A stretch of DNA of 64,000 nucleotides from CAWGCA01 sp963820955 (lineage in GTDB: Bacteria; Pseudomonadota; Gammaproteobacteria; Chromatiales; Chromatiaceae). Each line of letters begins with the position of its first letter. The first letter of the stretch is position 1. The DNA lies in contig CAWGCA010000034.1 of NCBI GenBank assembly GCA_963820955.1, forward strand, positions 35,829-99,828, read 5' to 3'. The notes under the pieces are model-generated. The model saw nothing but the letters and a program-made list of their open reading frames with translations, made no database searches and was not told where the DNA came from. This document shows positions 44,463-52,916 of the stretch, in pieces. The position numbers and the translations under genes are program-made.

Positions 44463-44520
44463 TCCCTCGTCTCCAGAGACAGATCAAGCTGTTATTTCGG
44501 GTAGCTCAGAAAAACTTTTT

Positions 44521-44940
44521 TCATTTCTTGAGCTTCCCCTGAAACCAGTACTCTCTGCGTATATCCCAGTACCACCGCTCCTTGGTCCAGACAAAGGTCA
44601 CATCCGCCAGATTACCCTCGACAACACCCTGCCAGGCAATCTTACCGTGGGACGGACTCTCCGTTACCGCATTGAAGTGAATGGCATTGCCGACACGGGT
44701 CGCCGTATATTCGCTGCTGTCAAAATTATACGGATCGCACGAAACGGATTTGAATCGCCCGTTCTGAAAGATAATTTCCTCATGTTCATCCGGATCTAAT
44801 TCACCGCCTTTTTCTCCGTTGTTGCCAACAAAAACCTTGCCGTCGAGCAAGTGGGAGAGTTCATTAGCAAATAAGGGGTTTACCAGGAAAACCGATAAGC
44901 CAGCAATAAGCAGGATACCAAGGTACAACCGCTTTTTCAT
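44521..44940 (-). CDS. secreted protein of unknown function
   Basis: 139 residues from the ATG at 44940, preceded by GAGGAGG, a strong ribosome binding site that rejects the longer reading from 44970. Signal peptide KRLYLGILLIAGLSVFLVN then ANELSHLLDGKVFVG. The mature part is small and beta-rich (RFKSVSCDPYNFDSSEYTAT, EGNLADVTFVWTKERWYWD). I do not recognise a family. Likely periplasmic. Confidence 0.75.
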   Translation of the reverse strand: MKKRLYLGILLIAGLSVFLVNPLFANELSHLLDGKVFVGNNGEKGGELDPDEHEEIIFQNGRFKSVSCDPYNFDSSEYTATRVGNAIHFNAVTESPSHGKIAWQGVVEGNLADVTFVWTKERWYWDIRREYWFQGKLKK

Positions 44941-45037
44941 CGGGAACCTCCTCTCGCGTGCGTATTCCAACCATCAGATTGAAGTCCAGCCACAATGCCT
45001 ATCCCGAATGCTTCGGAGACAAGACGATAATTTGCTA

Positions 45038-45211
45038 AGGAACCTCTTATTTATTCGTCATTCCGGACGAAGCGCAGCGTAGATCGGAGCAGTGATGCAG
45101 GGACGCACCGTTTACGAACCAAAGGACGGAATCCATCTTAAAGTAATCAATAAGTTACTGGATCCCGGCCTGCGCCGGGATGACGGAGTACGAATAAATC
45201 AGATATTTCCT
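45038..45211. repeat. MITE-like terminal-inverted-repeat element, copy B
   Basis: 174-bp relative of 5741-5957. It begins AGGAACCTCTTATTTATTCG, and its right end, read on the other strand, starts TTAGGAAATATCTGATTTAT, so the ends are imperfect inverted repeats. Between are a single GCAGTGATGCAGGG unit and the shared GATCCCGGC/GCCGGGATG hairpin. It lies in the 385-bp gap between the secreted-protein gene and the GGDEF/EAL gene. Sequence identity with copy A is high over most of the length. Confidence 0.75.
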
Positions 45212-45325
45212 AAGTCTAGCAGATCATCAGGCAACAACTTGAAAGTCCGTTGAGTGCGGTCATAACCTGTTCCGAGAAAGGGAGCAGGTTTTGAATCTTG
45301 AATTATTAGGGCCTGTTGGCACTGC

Positions 45326-48300
45326 CTATGCGATCAACGGATGGGGTTTGCTGATACCATAGCCCTGAGCGTAATCGACCCCTATCTCGCGTAACTTTTC
45401 CAATATTGCGTCGTTCTCTACAAACTCAGCAATGGTCTGTTTACCCATTACATGTCCGATTTCGTTGATCGATTTCACCATGGCCAGATCCATCGGATCA
45501 TCCAGTATATCCTTGACGAACACACCGTCGATCTTTAGAAAATCCACCGGTAAGTTCTTGAGGTAGGCAAAAGAAGAGAGACCACTGCCGAAATCATCCA
45601 GCGCAAAACAGCAACCCAAATCTTTCAAAGACCTTATCAAACGAGTGGCATTAGTCAGATTTGCTATGGCGACGGTTTCGGTGATCTCGAAACAGATCTT
45701 CTCAGGCGCAATGCCAAGTGTCCTGAATCGATCGATCACAAAGTCCAGGAAGGAGTCGTCGCTCAGGGTGGATCCCGAAAGGTTAATGCTGCACATACAG
45801 AGACGCGACAGACTCTCGGGATTCTGCGCAAACCAGGAAAAGGCCGCATTGATTACCCAATGGTCGATCTGACTGGACAGGTTATAACGCTCTGCGGCAG
45901 GAAGAAATACACCGGGCAGTATGATGTTTCCATCATAGTCCTTCATCCGCAACAACAGTTCATAGTGTTCCTTTTCGTTGCCTGCTTTCTGTACCGAAAT
46001 GATTTCCTGGAGATAGAGTTGCAAGCGGTTTTGTTCCAGGGCATGAGGTAAAAACACTGCCCAGTGCATCTCACCGCGTCGTTTGGTGAGCTCGATGTTG
46101 TCTTCATGATGGACGTGGATTCGATTCCGTCCATCTTCTTTGGCCAGGTAACAGGCAGCGTCCGCACCGCTGAATACCCCGGAAATGCCATCACTATGGG
46201 CATTGACCGCCACCACTCCGATACTTATTCCGATGGGGAATCTGGTATCCCCCCAAAAAAACCGAAAATCCACTACCACTTTGGAAAGTTGTTTCGCTAC
46301 CCGTAACGCCTCATCAAGCGTGCAATGTTCCATCAGAAGCCCAAATTCGTCTCCCCCAAGACGAGCCAGGGTGTCGCGATGACGTATGCTTTTCTGCAAC
46401 AGCTGGCTAATCTGCCGTAGCAGTTCATCCCCTGCAACATGGCCACAGGTATCGTTGACCAGCTTAAATTGATCCAAATCCATGTAGCAGAAAGCGTTCT
46501 CGGTGTGCTCCGCTCGCGCTGTTTCCAATACCCGATTCAATCGGTATTCGAACTCCCGGCGATTGATCAGTCCGGTCAGACTGTCGTGAGATGCCTGGAA
46601 GGACATCTCCTGGGAGAGGCGGCGGGCTTCGGTGACATCGCTGAAAACCAGCACAACACCGATTATCTGGCCGTCACGATCCTTGATTGGAGCGGCCGAA
46701 TCCTGAATTGCTATCTCTTTTCCACTTCTGCTCACCAGAACCGTGTGATTGGCCAGACCGATGACTTTACCCTGATGCAGGCAACGGGATACAGGATCAA
46801 TTGCCGGTTCTCGCGTCTCCTCGTTGACAATATTGAACACCTGTTCAAGGCGCAGACCTCCGGCTTCCGCCAAACTCCAACCGGTAAGCGTTTCCGCCAC
46901 CTGATTCAAAAACTGGACATGGCTCTTGGCATCGGTCGATATAACCGCGTCTCCGATGGACTGGAGGGTCACCTGCGCCCGCTCCTTTTCCTCGAACAGG
47001 GCATGCTCGGCGCGTTTACGCTGTTCGAGTTCCTGCTTCAGTTCACCCACCAGTAGATATTTGGTGAGGGCGTCTCCAACCCGGCGGGCAATGTCGCCAA
47101 AGGTTTTGCGTTCTGTTTCCGTCCATTGCCGCTGATATGAACACTGATGTAACGCCAGCAACCAGGGCGATCCAACGCCGGGGTGCAGAGCCGCCAGTAT
47201 CTGACTCTGAACATGGTATCTCCTGGCAAACTCTATCTGATTTTCCTTTTCCGGAAAGTAGTGGACGATCGGATCCGCACTTCCAAGGGCCTCTATAAAA
47301 ATCCCCGACACGACCGAGTCCATCGGCACTCTTTCCGGTGCAGAGAATTTATTTCTATACTCTGGCCGCGTGGCCGCCATGGGTATTTCCCAGAATTCAG
47401 CCTGTGGATCGCAGGGATGAATCAGCCAGGCCCGATCCGCATCAAATATATCCAGCAGTTCTTTGACCAACAGATCGAGGGTCTGTTGCAGGTCCCTGTT
47501 TTGCGTCACCAGGCGGGAGATGCGCTCCAGATTTTTCAGATGAAGTTCGCTTTCATGCAGCGACGCTTCGGCCCGGACTCTTGCATCCACATCCCGCACC
47601 ACGGCGAGTACCCGTCCCTGACCGCCGATCTCTGAGTTTCGAAGGGCGACTTCGGACCAGAACAGGTCTCCGTTGCTGCGCTTGGATCGCCAGGTGAACA
47701 GTTGAGGGCCTTCCTCAGTCGCCTTCTGTACCCAATTCACCGCATCTTTAAGGGTGTAGGGAGGTTCACCACTGCTCAGGTCGCTGAGCGAAAGCTTCAG
47801 GGCCTCCTCATGGGGGTAACCGAACATCTCTGTCATGGCACGATTTACGTCGAGGATTTCGCCGGTTTCCGCGGAGTGAATAAAGATGGCATCGCCGGTT
47901 GCGTTGAAGATTTCACGATAATTCTGCTCGCTTCTGCGCAGCACTTCCTCGCTGTGTTTGAGTTCAGTGATGTCTTCCTTGATAGCCAGGTAGTGGGTTA
48001 CCCTTCTGTCGGATTGCCGAATGGGAGAGATCTTGGCCCGCTCGATGAAGACCTCACCGCTCTTGCGACGATTGATGAATTCACCCTCCCAGTTTTCACC
48101 CCGACGGATCGTTTTCCATAAGCCGTCGAACACAGAAGCCGGTGTCTGTCCGGAGTCGAGCATGTTGGCGTTCTGTCCCAGAATCTCATCGGTCGTATAA
48201 CCGGTAACACGGGTAAACTGGGGATTGACGTATTCGATGTTTCCGTCCAGGTCGGTGATGACCACCGACGAAGGACTCTGTTCCACTGTCAGCGACAGCT

Positions 48301-49012
48301 TGGCCATCTGTTCCGCGTTGCGACGCTGTTGATACACCAGGATGCCTACCGCCAGAGCGGTTATGGTGGCCATACCAAGAAATGCCTGGAGGTTCAATAC
48401 ATTCTGGGCGGTGGTCGCACTCACGTCAGCGAACGGCCCCTGCCCTCGCGAGGTAAACCAGATACCGATCAACGTCAGTACCGCTGATAACAGGGTCGCA
48501 CCCAGTCTCTCAAAACGGATGGCGCCCCACATCAACAAAGGAAAAATGATGTAGAAAAACACGAAGTTCGATGTCGACTCCCTCGCCGCACCCGAGAAAA
48601 CATAGATGGTCACCAGCAGGGTGATGACGAACAACAGAGCGAACTCCGGCAGCCTGGCACGAACACGACTCAACGCCACCTGCAATCCGCTTCCAAACCA
48701 GACAATGAGCAACGGCGCTACAAACAGGATGCCCAAACCGGCCGAGTTGAACCACAATCGATAGACGTTGAGAAACGAGGGTGCCCCGGCCCAGGTCACG
48801 GTAGCGTAAGCGCCGATCAGACTGGTAAGCGACGGAATCAAGATGACGGCCAGAAGAACAAATCGAAGCAATTCGGCAAGGGTGGAGAGCCCTTGCCTGC
48901 CGCCGGCGAAACGTACAACCAGCGCAGCCCCGATCACCGTCTCCAGGGCATTGGCAGTAAAATAGGCGAGATTGAGTGGCAGGGGGCGACCGACCCCCAA
49001 ATTCATGGCCAT
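45326..49012 (-). CDS. MASE1-PAS-GAF-GGDEF-EAL signalling protein (main part)
   Basis: 1228-residue frame with the rest of a MASE1 membrane sensor at the N-terminus (NLAYFTANALETVIGA and several helices), PAS domains (SPSSVVITDLDGNIEYVNPQ and others), a GAF-like segment, another PAS, a diguanylate cyclase domain with intact LARLGGDEFG (~residue 885), and a phosphodiesterase domain with YELLLRM (~1017) where EAL is usual, DDFGSGLSSFAYLKNLP and YAQGYGISKP at the end. It should tune cyclic di-GMP. The first MASE1 helices lie in another frame upstream (see 49013-49283), so this ORF is probably the remainder of a frameshifted gene rather than an independent protein. Confidence 0.85.
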   Translation of the reverse strand: MAMNLGVGRPLPLNLAYFTANALETVIGAALVVRFAGGRQGLSTLAELLRFVLLAVILIPSLTSLIGAYATVTWAGAPSFLNVYRLWFNSAGLGILFVAPLLIVWFGSGLQVALSRVRARLPEFALLFVITLLVTIYVFSGAARESTSNFVFFYIIFPLLMWGAIRFERLGATLLSAVLTLIGIWFTSRGQGPFADVSATTAQNVLNLQAFLGMATITALAVGILVYQQRRNAEQMAKLSLTVEQSPSSVVITDLDGNIEYVNPQFTRVTGYTTDEILGQNANMLDSGQTPASVFDGLWKTIRRGENWEGEFINRRKSGEVFIERAKISPIRQSDRRVTHYLAIKEDITELKHSEEVLRRSEQNYREIFNATGDAIFIHSAETGEILDVNRAMTEMFGYPHEEALKLSLSDLSSGEPPYTLKDAVNWVQKATEEGPQLFTWRSKRSNGDLFWSEVALRNSEIGGQGRVLAVVRDVDARVRAEASLHESELHLKNLERISRLVTQNRDLQQTLDLLVKELLDIFDADRAWLIHPCDPQAEFWEIPMAATRPEYRNKFSAPERVPMDSVVSGIFIEALGSADPIVHYFPEKENQIEFARRYHVQSQILAALHPGVGSPWLLALHQCSYQRQWTETERKTFGDIARRVGDALTKYLLVGELKQELEQRKRAEHALFEEKERAQVTLQSIGDAVISTDAKSHVQFLNQVAETLTGWSLAEAGGLRLEQVFNIVNEETREPAIDPVSRCLHQGKVIGLANHTVLVSRSGKEIAIQDSAAPIKDRDGQIIGVVLVFSDVTEARRLSQEMSFQASHDSLTGLINRREFEYRLNRVLETARAEHTENAFCYMDLDQFKLVNDTCGHVAGDELLRQISQLLQKSIRHRDTLARLGGDEFGLLMEHCTLDEALRVAKQLSKVVVDFRFFWGDTRFPIGISIGVVAVNAHSDGISGVFSGADAACYLAKEDGRNRIHVHHEDNIELTKRRGEMHWAVFLPHALEQNRLQLYLQEIISVQKAGNEKEHYELLLRMKDYDGNIILPGVFLPAAERYNLSSQIDHWVINAAFSWFAQNPESLSRLCMCSINLSGSTLSDDSFLDFVIDRFRTLGIAPEKICFEITETVAIANLTNATRLIRSLKDLGCCFALDDFGSGLSSFAYLKNLPVDFLKIDGVFVKDILDDPMDLAMVKSINEIGHVMGKQTIAEFVENDAILEKLREIGVDYAQGYGISKPHPLIA

Positions 49013-49283
49013 ATCGAGCGGAAAAAATCGCCAGAATAATCCAACCCCAATAGCGTCGCGGGAAGAGCACCAGCGCGCCTAACAGAAACCCGCCGGGAGG
49101 CCATATGACAGCGATCTTTTCCGGCAGGACCATCATGGCGAGACTCAGTTCGCTGATCAATGGAAAAAGTAGCGCAACCACCACTACTCTGCTCCACAAG
49201 GAAAAGCCGCTGAGCGCCTTCTCTGTCTCTTTACCGGGCGATGACGCTTTGTGATCGATCTTAGCTGTGGGAGTTGAATTCAT
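49013..49283 (-). pseudogene. N-terminal MASE1 fragment split by +1 frameshift
   Basis: ATG 49283 gives MNSTPTAKIDHK followed by two hydrophobic helices (VVVVALLFPLISELSLAMMV and IAVIWPPGGFLLGALVLFP), the start of a MASE1 domain, continuing RRYWGWIILAIF. Removing one base from the A-run at 49022-49027 (T-run on the coding strand) makes it read smoothly into PLDMAMNLGVGRPLPLN of the main frame. Either the gene is recently inactivated or the base count in the homopolymer is wrong. Confidence 0.75.
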
Positions 49284-49655
49284 AACTCAGTTGGAGAGAA
49301 CTAAAGTGTGAAGTCCGCGCGGCTTCAACCTGTTTCGTTTAAGAATCGAGCTAGTGGGTGAGTCAATAAACGATAAGGTTCAATCTCCGTTTCGGGCCCG
49401 ATGGCGATCATTCTTGTCCGTCACCATCGACACTGCAGATAAGGGGGGTGCGGCACCTCGTAAAACGCCGGTTTTTGTTTGGCCCGAAATACTAAATCAC
49501 TAAACAAAATTTCTCTATAATTTGCCCGGAAAAATTCCCCGTCATCTAATATTCGGGGACACTCCACAAGGTCAGGGGCGAGATCGGCACCGACAGGGGA
49601 GTCAGACAGACCAGGAGAAGATCCAGCCCGGTACCCCTTTTCCTGGAAAATCGCG
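49284..49655. other. 372-bp gap before the MASE1-GGDEF-EAL gene
   Basis: AT-rich in its middle (49485-49550). I see no gene, tRNA or clear repeat. It should hold the promoter of the minus-strand signalling gene and the end of the pabB transcript (hairpin at 49658). Confidence 0.5.
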
Positions 49656-51056
49656 TTAACGCCCGGTGCAATCGCGGGCGTTACCTGGATCCTTCGGCTG
49701 CAGCATATCCAGCAGCGCTGCCGCCTTGTGGTAGGTCTCGCGGTATTCCGCCTCGGCATCGGAATCGGCGGTGATCCCCCCGCCTGCCCACAAACGGGTG
49801 ATGCCCTCGGCATGAACCAGGGTCCGGATCGCGATGTTGCTGTCCATGGCACCGTCGAAGCCGATATAACCGATAGAGCCGCAGTACACCCCTCTTCGCT
49901 GGGGTTCCAACTCCTCGATGATCTCCATGGCGCGCAACTTGGGTGCGCCCGTAATCGAACCGCCCGGGAAACAGGCTCGCAACAGGCTCAGCGCGGTCTG
50001 GTCCTGAGCCAATTGTCCACGAATCGTGCTGACCAGGTGGTGAACCCGGGCAAAGCTCTCCAGCCCGAACAGCGCGGGGACCTGGATGCTGCCGGGGGTG
50101 CATACCTTACCCAAATCATTGCGTAACAGATCGACGATCATGAGGTTTTCCGCCCGCTCCTTGGGACTGTTGAGCAAAGTCTTCACCAGCGCCCGATCCG
50201 CCACCGGGTCGTCCGCCCGGGGCGAGGTACCCTTGATCGGCCGAGTCTCTACCGCCCCCTTGCGGACCCGGAGAAATCGTTCCGGTGAAGAGCTCATGAT
50301 CTGGCAATCCGGTGTGTTGAGATAAGCGCTGTAGGGGGCCGAATTGAGTCGGCGCAACCTTATATAGCCTTGCCAGGGATCTCCTTCAGTCGGAACCGAA
50401 AAACGCTGGGCAAGGTTGACCTGGTAGCAATCACCTTCGTGAATGTAGTCTTTAATGCGAGAGATCGTCGCCAGATACTCACTATGGGTCAGGTTCGAAC
50501 GGATATCGCCCAGCGCCCGGAACGGCTTCGCGGGAGGCGATGATTCGTTACTGGACAAGCCACCCTGCAATTGGGCGCGGAATCTCTGCACCCGCTTGGA
50601 ATCCTGCCCCACCAGCCAGCTGCACTGTTTCCGATGGTCCACCACCAGGGCCTGTGAGTAGATAGCGACAGCCATTTCCGGCAGCGCGTCGGTATCGACT
50701 GCAATACTCGGCAGCCGTTCCAGGCGGCGACCCAGGTCGTATCCGAAATAACCCAGGGCACCGCCACAAAAAGGGATGCCATCGATTCCCTGGACTGCGG
50801 GACCGAGTGCCTCCTGCAGCAACTGGAAGGGATCCGCGGGCGACAGTCGCCGGCCGGCCGGACCGCAGATTTCTGTCTCCTGGCCTCGAGTAGTCAGGGT
50901 AATCTCGGGATCAGCCGCCAGAATATCGTAGCGCCCCTGTTCACACAGGGGAAAACCGCTGTCTAGGAACACGGCCCAGGGTCGGGTGGCCAAGGCGTCG
51001 AGCAGCCTCGCGCTGTCCCGCCTGTAGGGAAATTCGTGGAGGATCGGGGTTGTCAT
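49656..51056 (-). CDS. pabB: aminodeoxychorismate synthase component I
   Basis: 466 residues from ATG 51056 (a longer frame from 51098 adds only a Gly-rich run). The C-terminal chorismate-binding domain has PIKGTSPR, the Lys-containing motif typical of PabB, with ENLMIVDLLRNDLG, FPGGSITGAPKLRAMEIIEELE and YCGSIGYIGFDG. Converts chorismate with ammonia to 4-amino-4-deoxychorismate for folate. No pabA neighbour. Divergent from the formate dehydrogenase locus over a 159-bp gap. Confidence 0.93.
   Translation of the reverse strand: MTTPILHEFPYRRDSARLLDALATRPWAVFLDSGFPLCEQGRYDILAADPEITLTTRGQETEICGPAGRRLSPADPFQLLQEALGPAVQGIDGIPFCGGALGYFGYDLGRRLERLPSIAVDTDALPEMAVAIYSQALVVDHRKQCSWLVGQDSKRVQRFRAQLQGGLSSNESSPPAKPFRALGDIRSNLTHSEYLATISRIKDYIHEGDCYQVNLAQRFSVPTEGDPWQGYIRLRRLNSAPYSAYLNTPDCQIMSSSPERFLRVRKGAVETRPIKGTSPRADDPVADRALVKTLLNSPKERAENLMIVDLLRNDLGKVCTPGSIQVPALFGLESFARVHHLVSTIRGQLAQDQTALSLLRACFPGGSITGAPKLRAMEIIEELEPQRRGVYCGSIGYIGFDGAMDSNIAIRTLVHAEGITRLWAGGGITADSDAEAEYRETYHKAAALLDMLQPKDPGNARDCTGR
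49658..49682 (-). terminator. hairpin overlapping the pabB stop
   Basis: Arms AACGCCCG/CGGGCGTT with a 9-bp loop. On the minus strand it is followed by AACGCGATTTTCC, containing a short T-run. The stem includes the TAA stop of pabB, so termination coincides with the gene end. Confidence 0.5.
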
Positions 51057-51215
51057 GTCGCCGCCTCCCACCCGCGGCCGGGATGGTTGCCACCCCAATC
51101 AGTCTGCTGTCGGTCAGGCCGATTATTCCGGGGGGTGGGAATAGATTCACAGAGCAGGCCATAATACGCTATTTTAAATCTTCGTCAGGATCAATCTGCC
51201 GCAGGGAGAAGTGTA

Positions 51216-52892
51216 TTGCCACACCAGGATCAAGCTGCAGTTCGCAACCGACGCATCGGTCCAAAGGGGCGTAGCGCATGCCCCGAAGCGCTAAGCGAGA
51301 TACGCCAACTTCTGGGTGACGCACCGCGCCGACCCGATCTTCTGATTGAACACCTGCACCGGATTCAGGACCGCCATGGATACCTGGCTGCCGCCCAGCT
51401 GGTGGCACTGGCGGAAGAGATGGGATTGTCCCCTGCGGAGGTTTATGAAGTCGCCAGTTTTTACCACCACTTCCATTTGCTGAAAGACGATCAAGATCCA
51501 CCCCCCGAGCTGACGCTGCGGGTCTGCGACTCCATCTCCTGCTCCCTGGCGGGTGCCGAGTCGCTGATTGCGACTCTCAAGTCCGCACTCGGCGAAGGGG
51601 TCCGGCTGCAGCGGGTACCCTGCGTGGGACGCTGCGATCAGGCGCCGGTGACGGTGGTCGGCAACAACCCAATTGGCCCAGCCACGGCGACAGGCGTACA
51701 GGCACAGATTCGAAACCGGGCGGTCGCGCCGGTGCTGCCCGAATATCCGGACTATGACGCCTACCGGGCTGCTGGCGGCTACCAGTTGTTGCGCCGGATC
51801 CAGCAGCAAAGAATCCAGACTGACGACCCGGGAGCAACAGCCGCCGAACAGGTGATCCAGACGCTGGAAGAGTCCGGGTTACGCGGGTTGGGAGGAGCCG
51901 GCTTTGCCACCGCCCGCAAGTGGCGTATCCTACGCTCGCAACCGAGCCCCCGACTGATGGCGGTGAACATCGACGAGGGAGAGCCCGGCACCTTCAAGGA
52001 CCGCCACTTCCTGGAACAGGACCCGCACCGTTTTCTCGAAGGCATGCTGATCGCCGCCAGCGTGGTCGGTATCGCCGAGGTCTATATCTATCTGCGTGAC
52101 GAATACGCCGGCGTCCGCGCCATGCTGGAACAGGAGCTGGCCGCACTGCGGACCGATCCGCCCTGCCCCCTGCCCCTGATCCATCTGCGCCGGGGCGCCG
52201 GCTCCTATATCTGCGGTGAGGAATCGGCGATGATCGAGTCGATCGAAGGCAAGCGCGGCATGCCCCGGCTGCGCCCTCCCTATATTGCCGAGCGGGCCTG
52301 TTTGGCCGACCCACGCTGGTGCACAACATGGAGACCCTCTACTGGGTGCCGGGATCTGGTGGAATGGGGCGCCTGCTGGTTCAAGGCCCAGGGGCGCAAC
52401 GGCCGGCAAGGTCTGCGTAGCTACTCGGTCAGCGGACGGGTCCGGCAACCGGGTGTCCACCTGGCCCCGGCCGGCATCACCCTGCGGGAACTGGTCGAGG
52501 AGTTCTGCGGCGGTATGCTGGAGGGTCACCAATTCTACGGCTATCTTCCCGGGGGCGCGTCCGGCGGTATCCTGCCCGCCTCCCTGGCGGACGTCCCCCT
52601 GGATTTCGATACCCTGCAACCCTACGGCTGTTTTCTGGGCTCGGCGGCGATCATCGTCCTGTCCCAGCAAGACAGCGTCAGGGAGCCGGCACTCAACGCC
52701 ATGCGTTTCTTCGCGCGGGAATCCTGCGGTCGCTGCACCCCGTGCCGTGTCGGCACCGTAAAGGCCGCGCAACTGATGGAGCAACCCGACTGGGATCGGC
52801 CACTGATCGAGGAGCTCTGCCGAGGTGATGGCGGACGCCTCCATCTGCGGCCTGGGCCAGGCCGCGCCCCAATCCGCTGCGCTGCGCAATGA
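51216..52892 (+). CDS. formate dehydrogenase beta subunit fused to gamma-type domain, frameshifted
   Basis: 558-residue frame. Residues ~14-165 match the NuoE/FdsG thioredoxin-like 2Fe-2S domain (CDSISC and CVGRCDQAP). Residues ~190-555 match NuoF/FdsB with FMN/NAD binding (GLRGLGGAGFATARKW, NIDEGEPGTFKDR) and the 4Fe-4S motif ESCGRCTPCRVGT. Passes electrons from formate to NAD. Starts at TTG 51216, eight bases after GGGAG. Near 52297-52352 two compensating indels garble GLFGRPTLVHNMETLYWV. At ~52818 another shift sends the true C-terminus (EVMADASICGLGQAAP) into a different frame. The E-F fusion resembles methylotroph Fdh1B. Confidence 0.75.
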   Translation: MPHQDQAAVRNRRIGPKGRSACPEALSEIRQLLGDAPRRPDLLIEHLHRIQDRHGYLAAAQLVALAEEMGLSPAEVYEVASFYHHFHLLKDDQDPPPELTLRVCDSISCSLAGAESLIATLKSALGEGVRLQRVPCVGRCDQAPVTVVGNNPIGPATATGVQAQIRNRAVAPVLPEYPDYDAYRAAGGYQLLRRIQQQRIQTDDPGATAAEQVIQTLEESGLRGLGGAGFATARKWRILRSQPSPRLMAVNIDEGEPGTFKDRHFLEQDPHRFLEGMLIAASVVGIAEVYIYLRDEYAGVRAMLEQELAALRTDPPCPLPLIHLRRGAGSYICGEESAMIESIEGKRGMPRLRPPYIAERACLADPRWCTTWRPSTGCRDLVEWGACWFKAQGRNGRQGLRSYSVSGRVRQPGVHLAPAGITLRELVEEFCGGMLEGHQFYGYLPGGASGGILPASLADVPLDFDTLQPYGCFLGSAAIIVLSQQDSVREPALNAMRFFARESCGRCTPCRVGTVKAAQLMEQPDWDRPLIEELCRGDGGRLHLRPGPGRAPIRCAAQ

Positions 52893-52916
52893 GGTATTTT
52901 CCGCAGGAGGTGGGAC

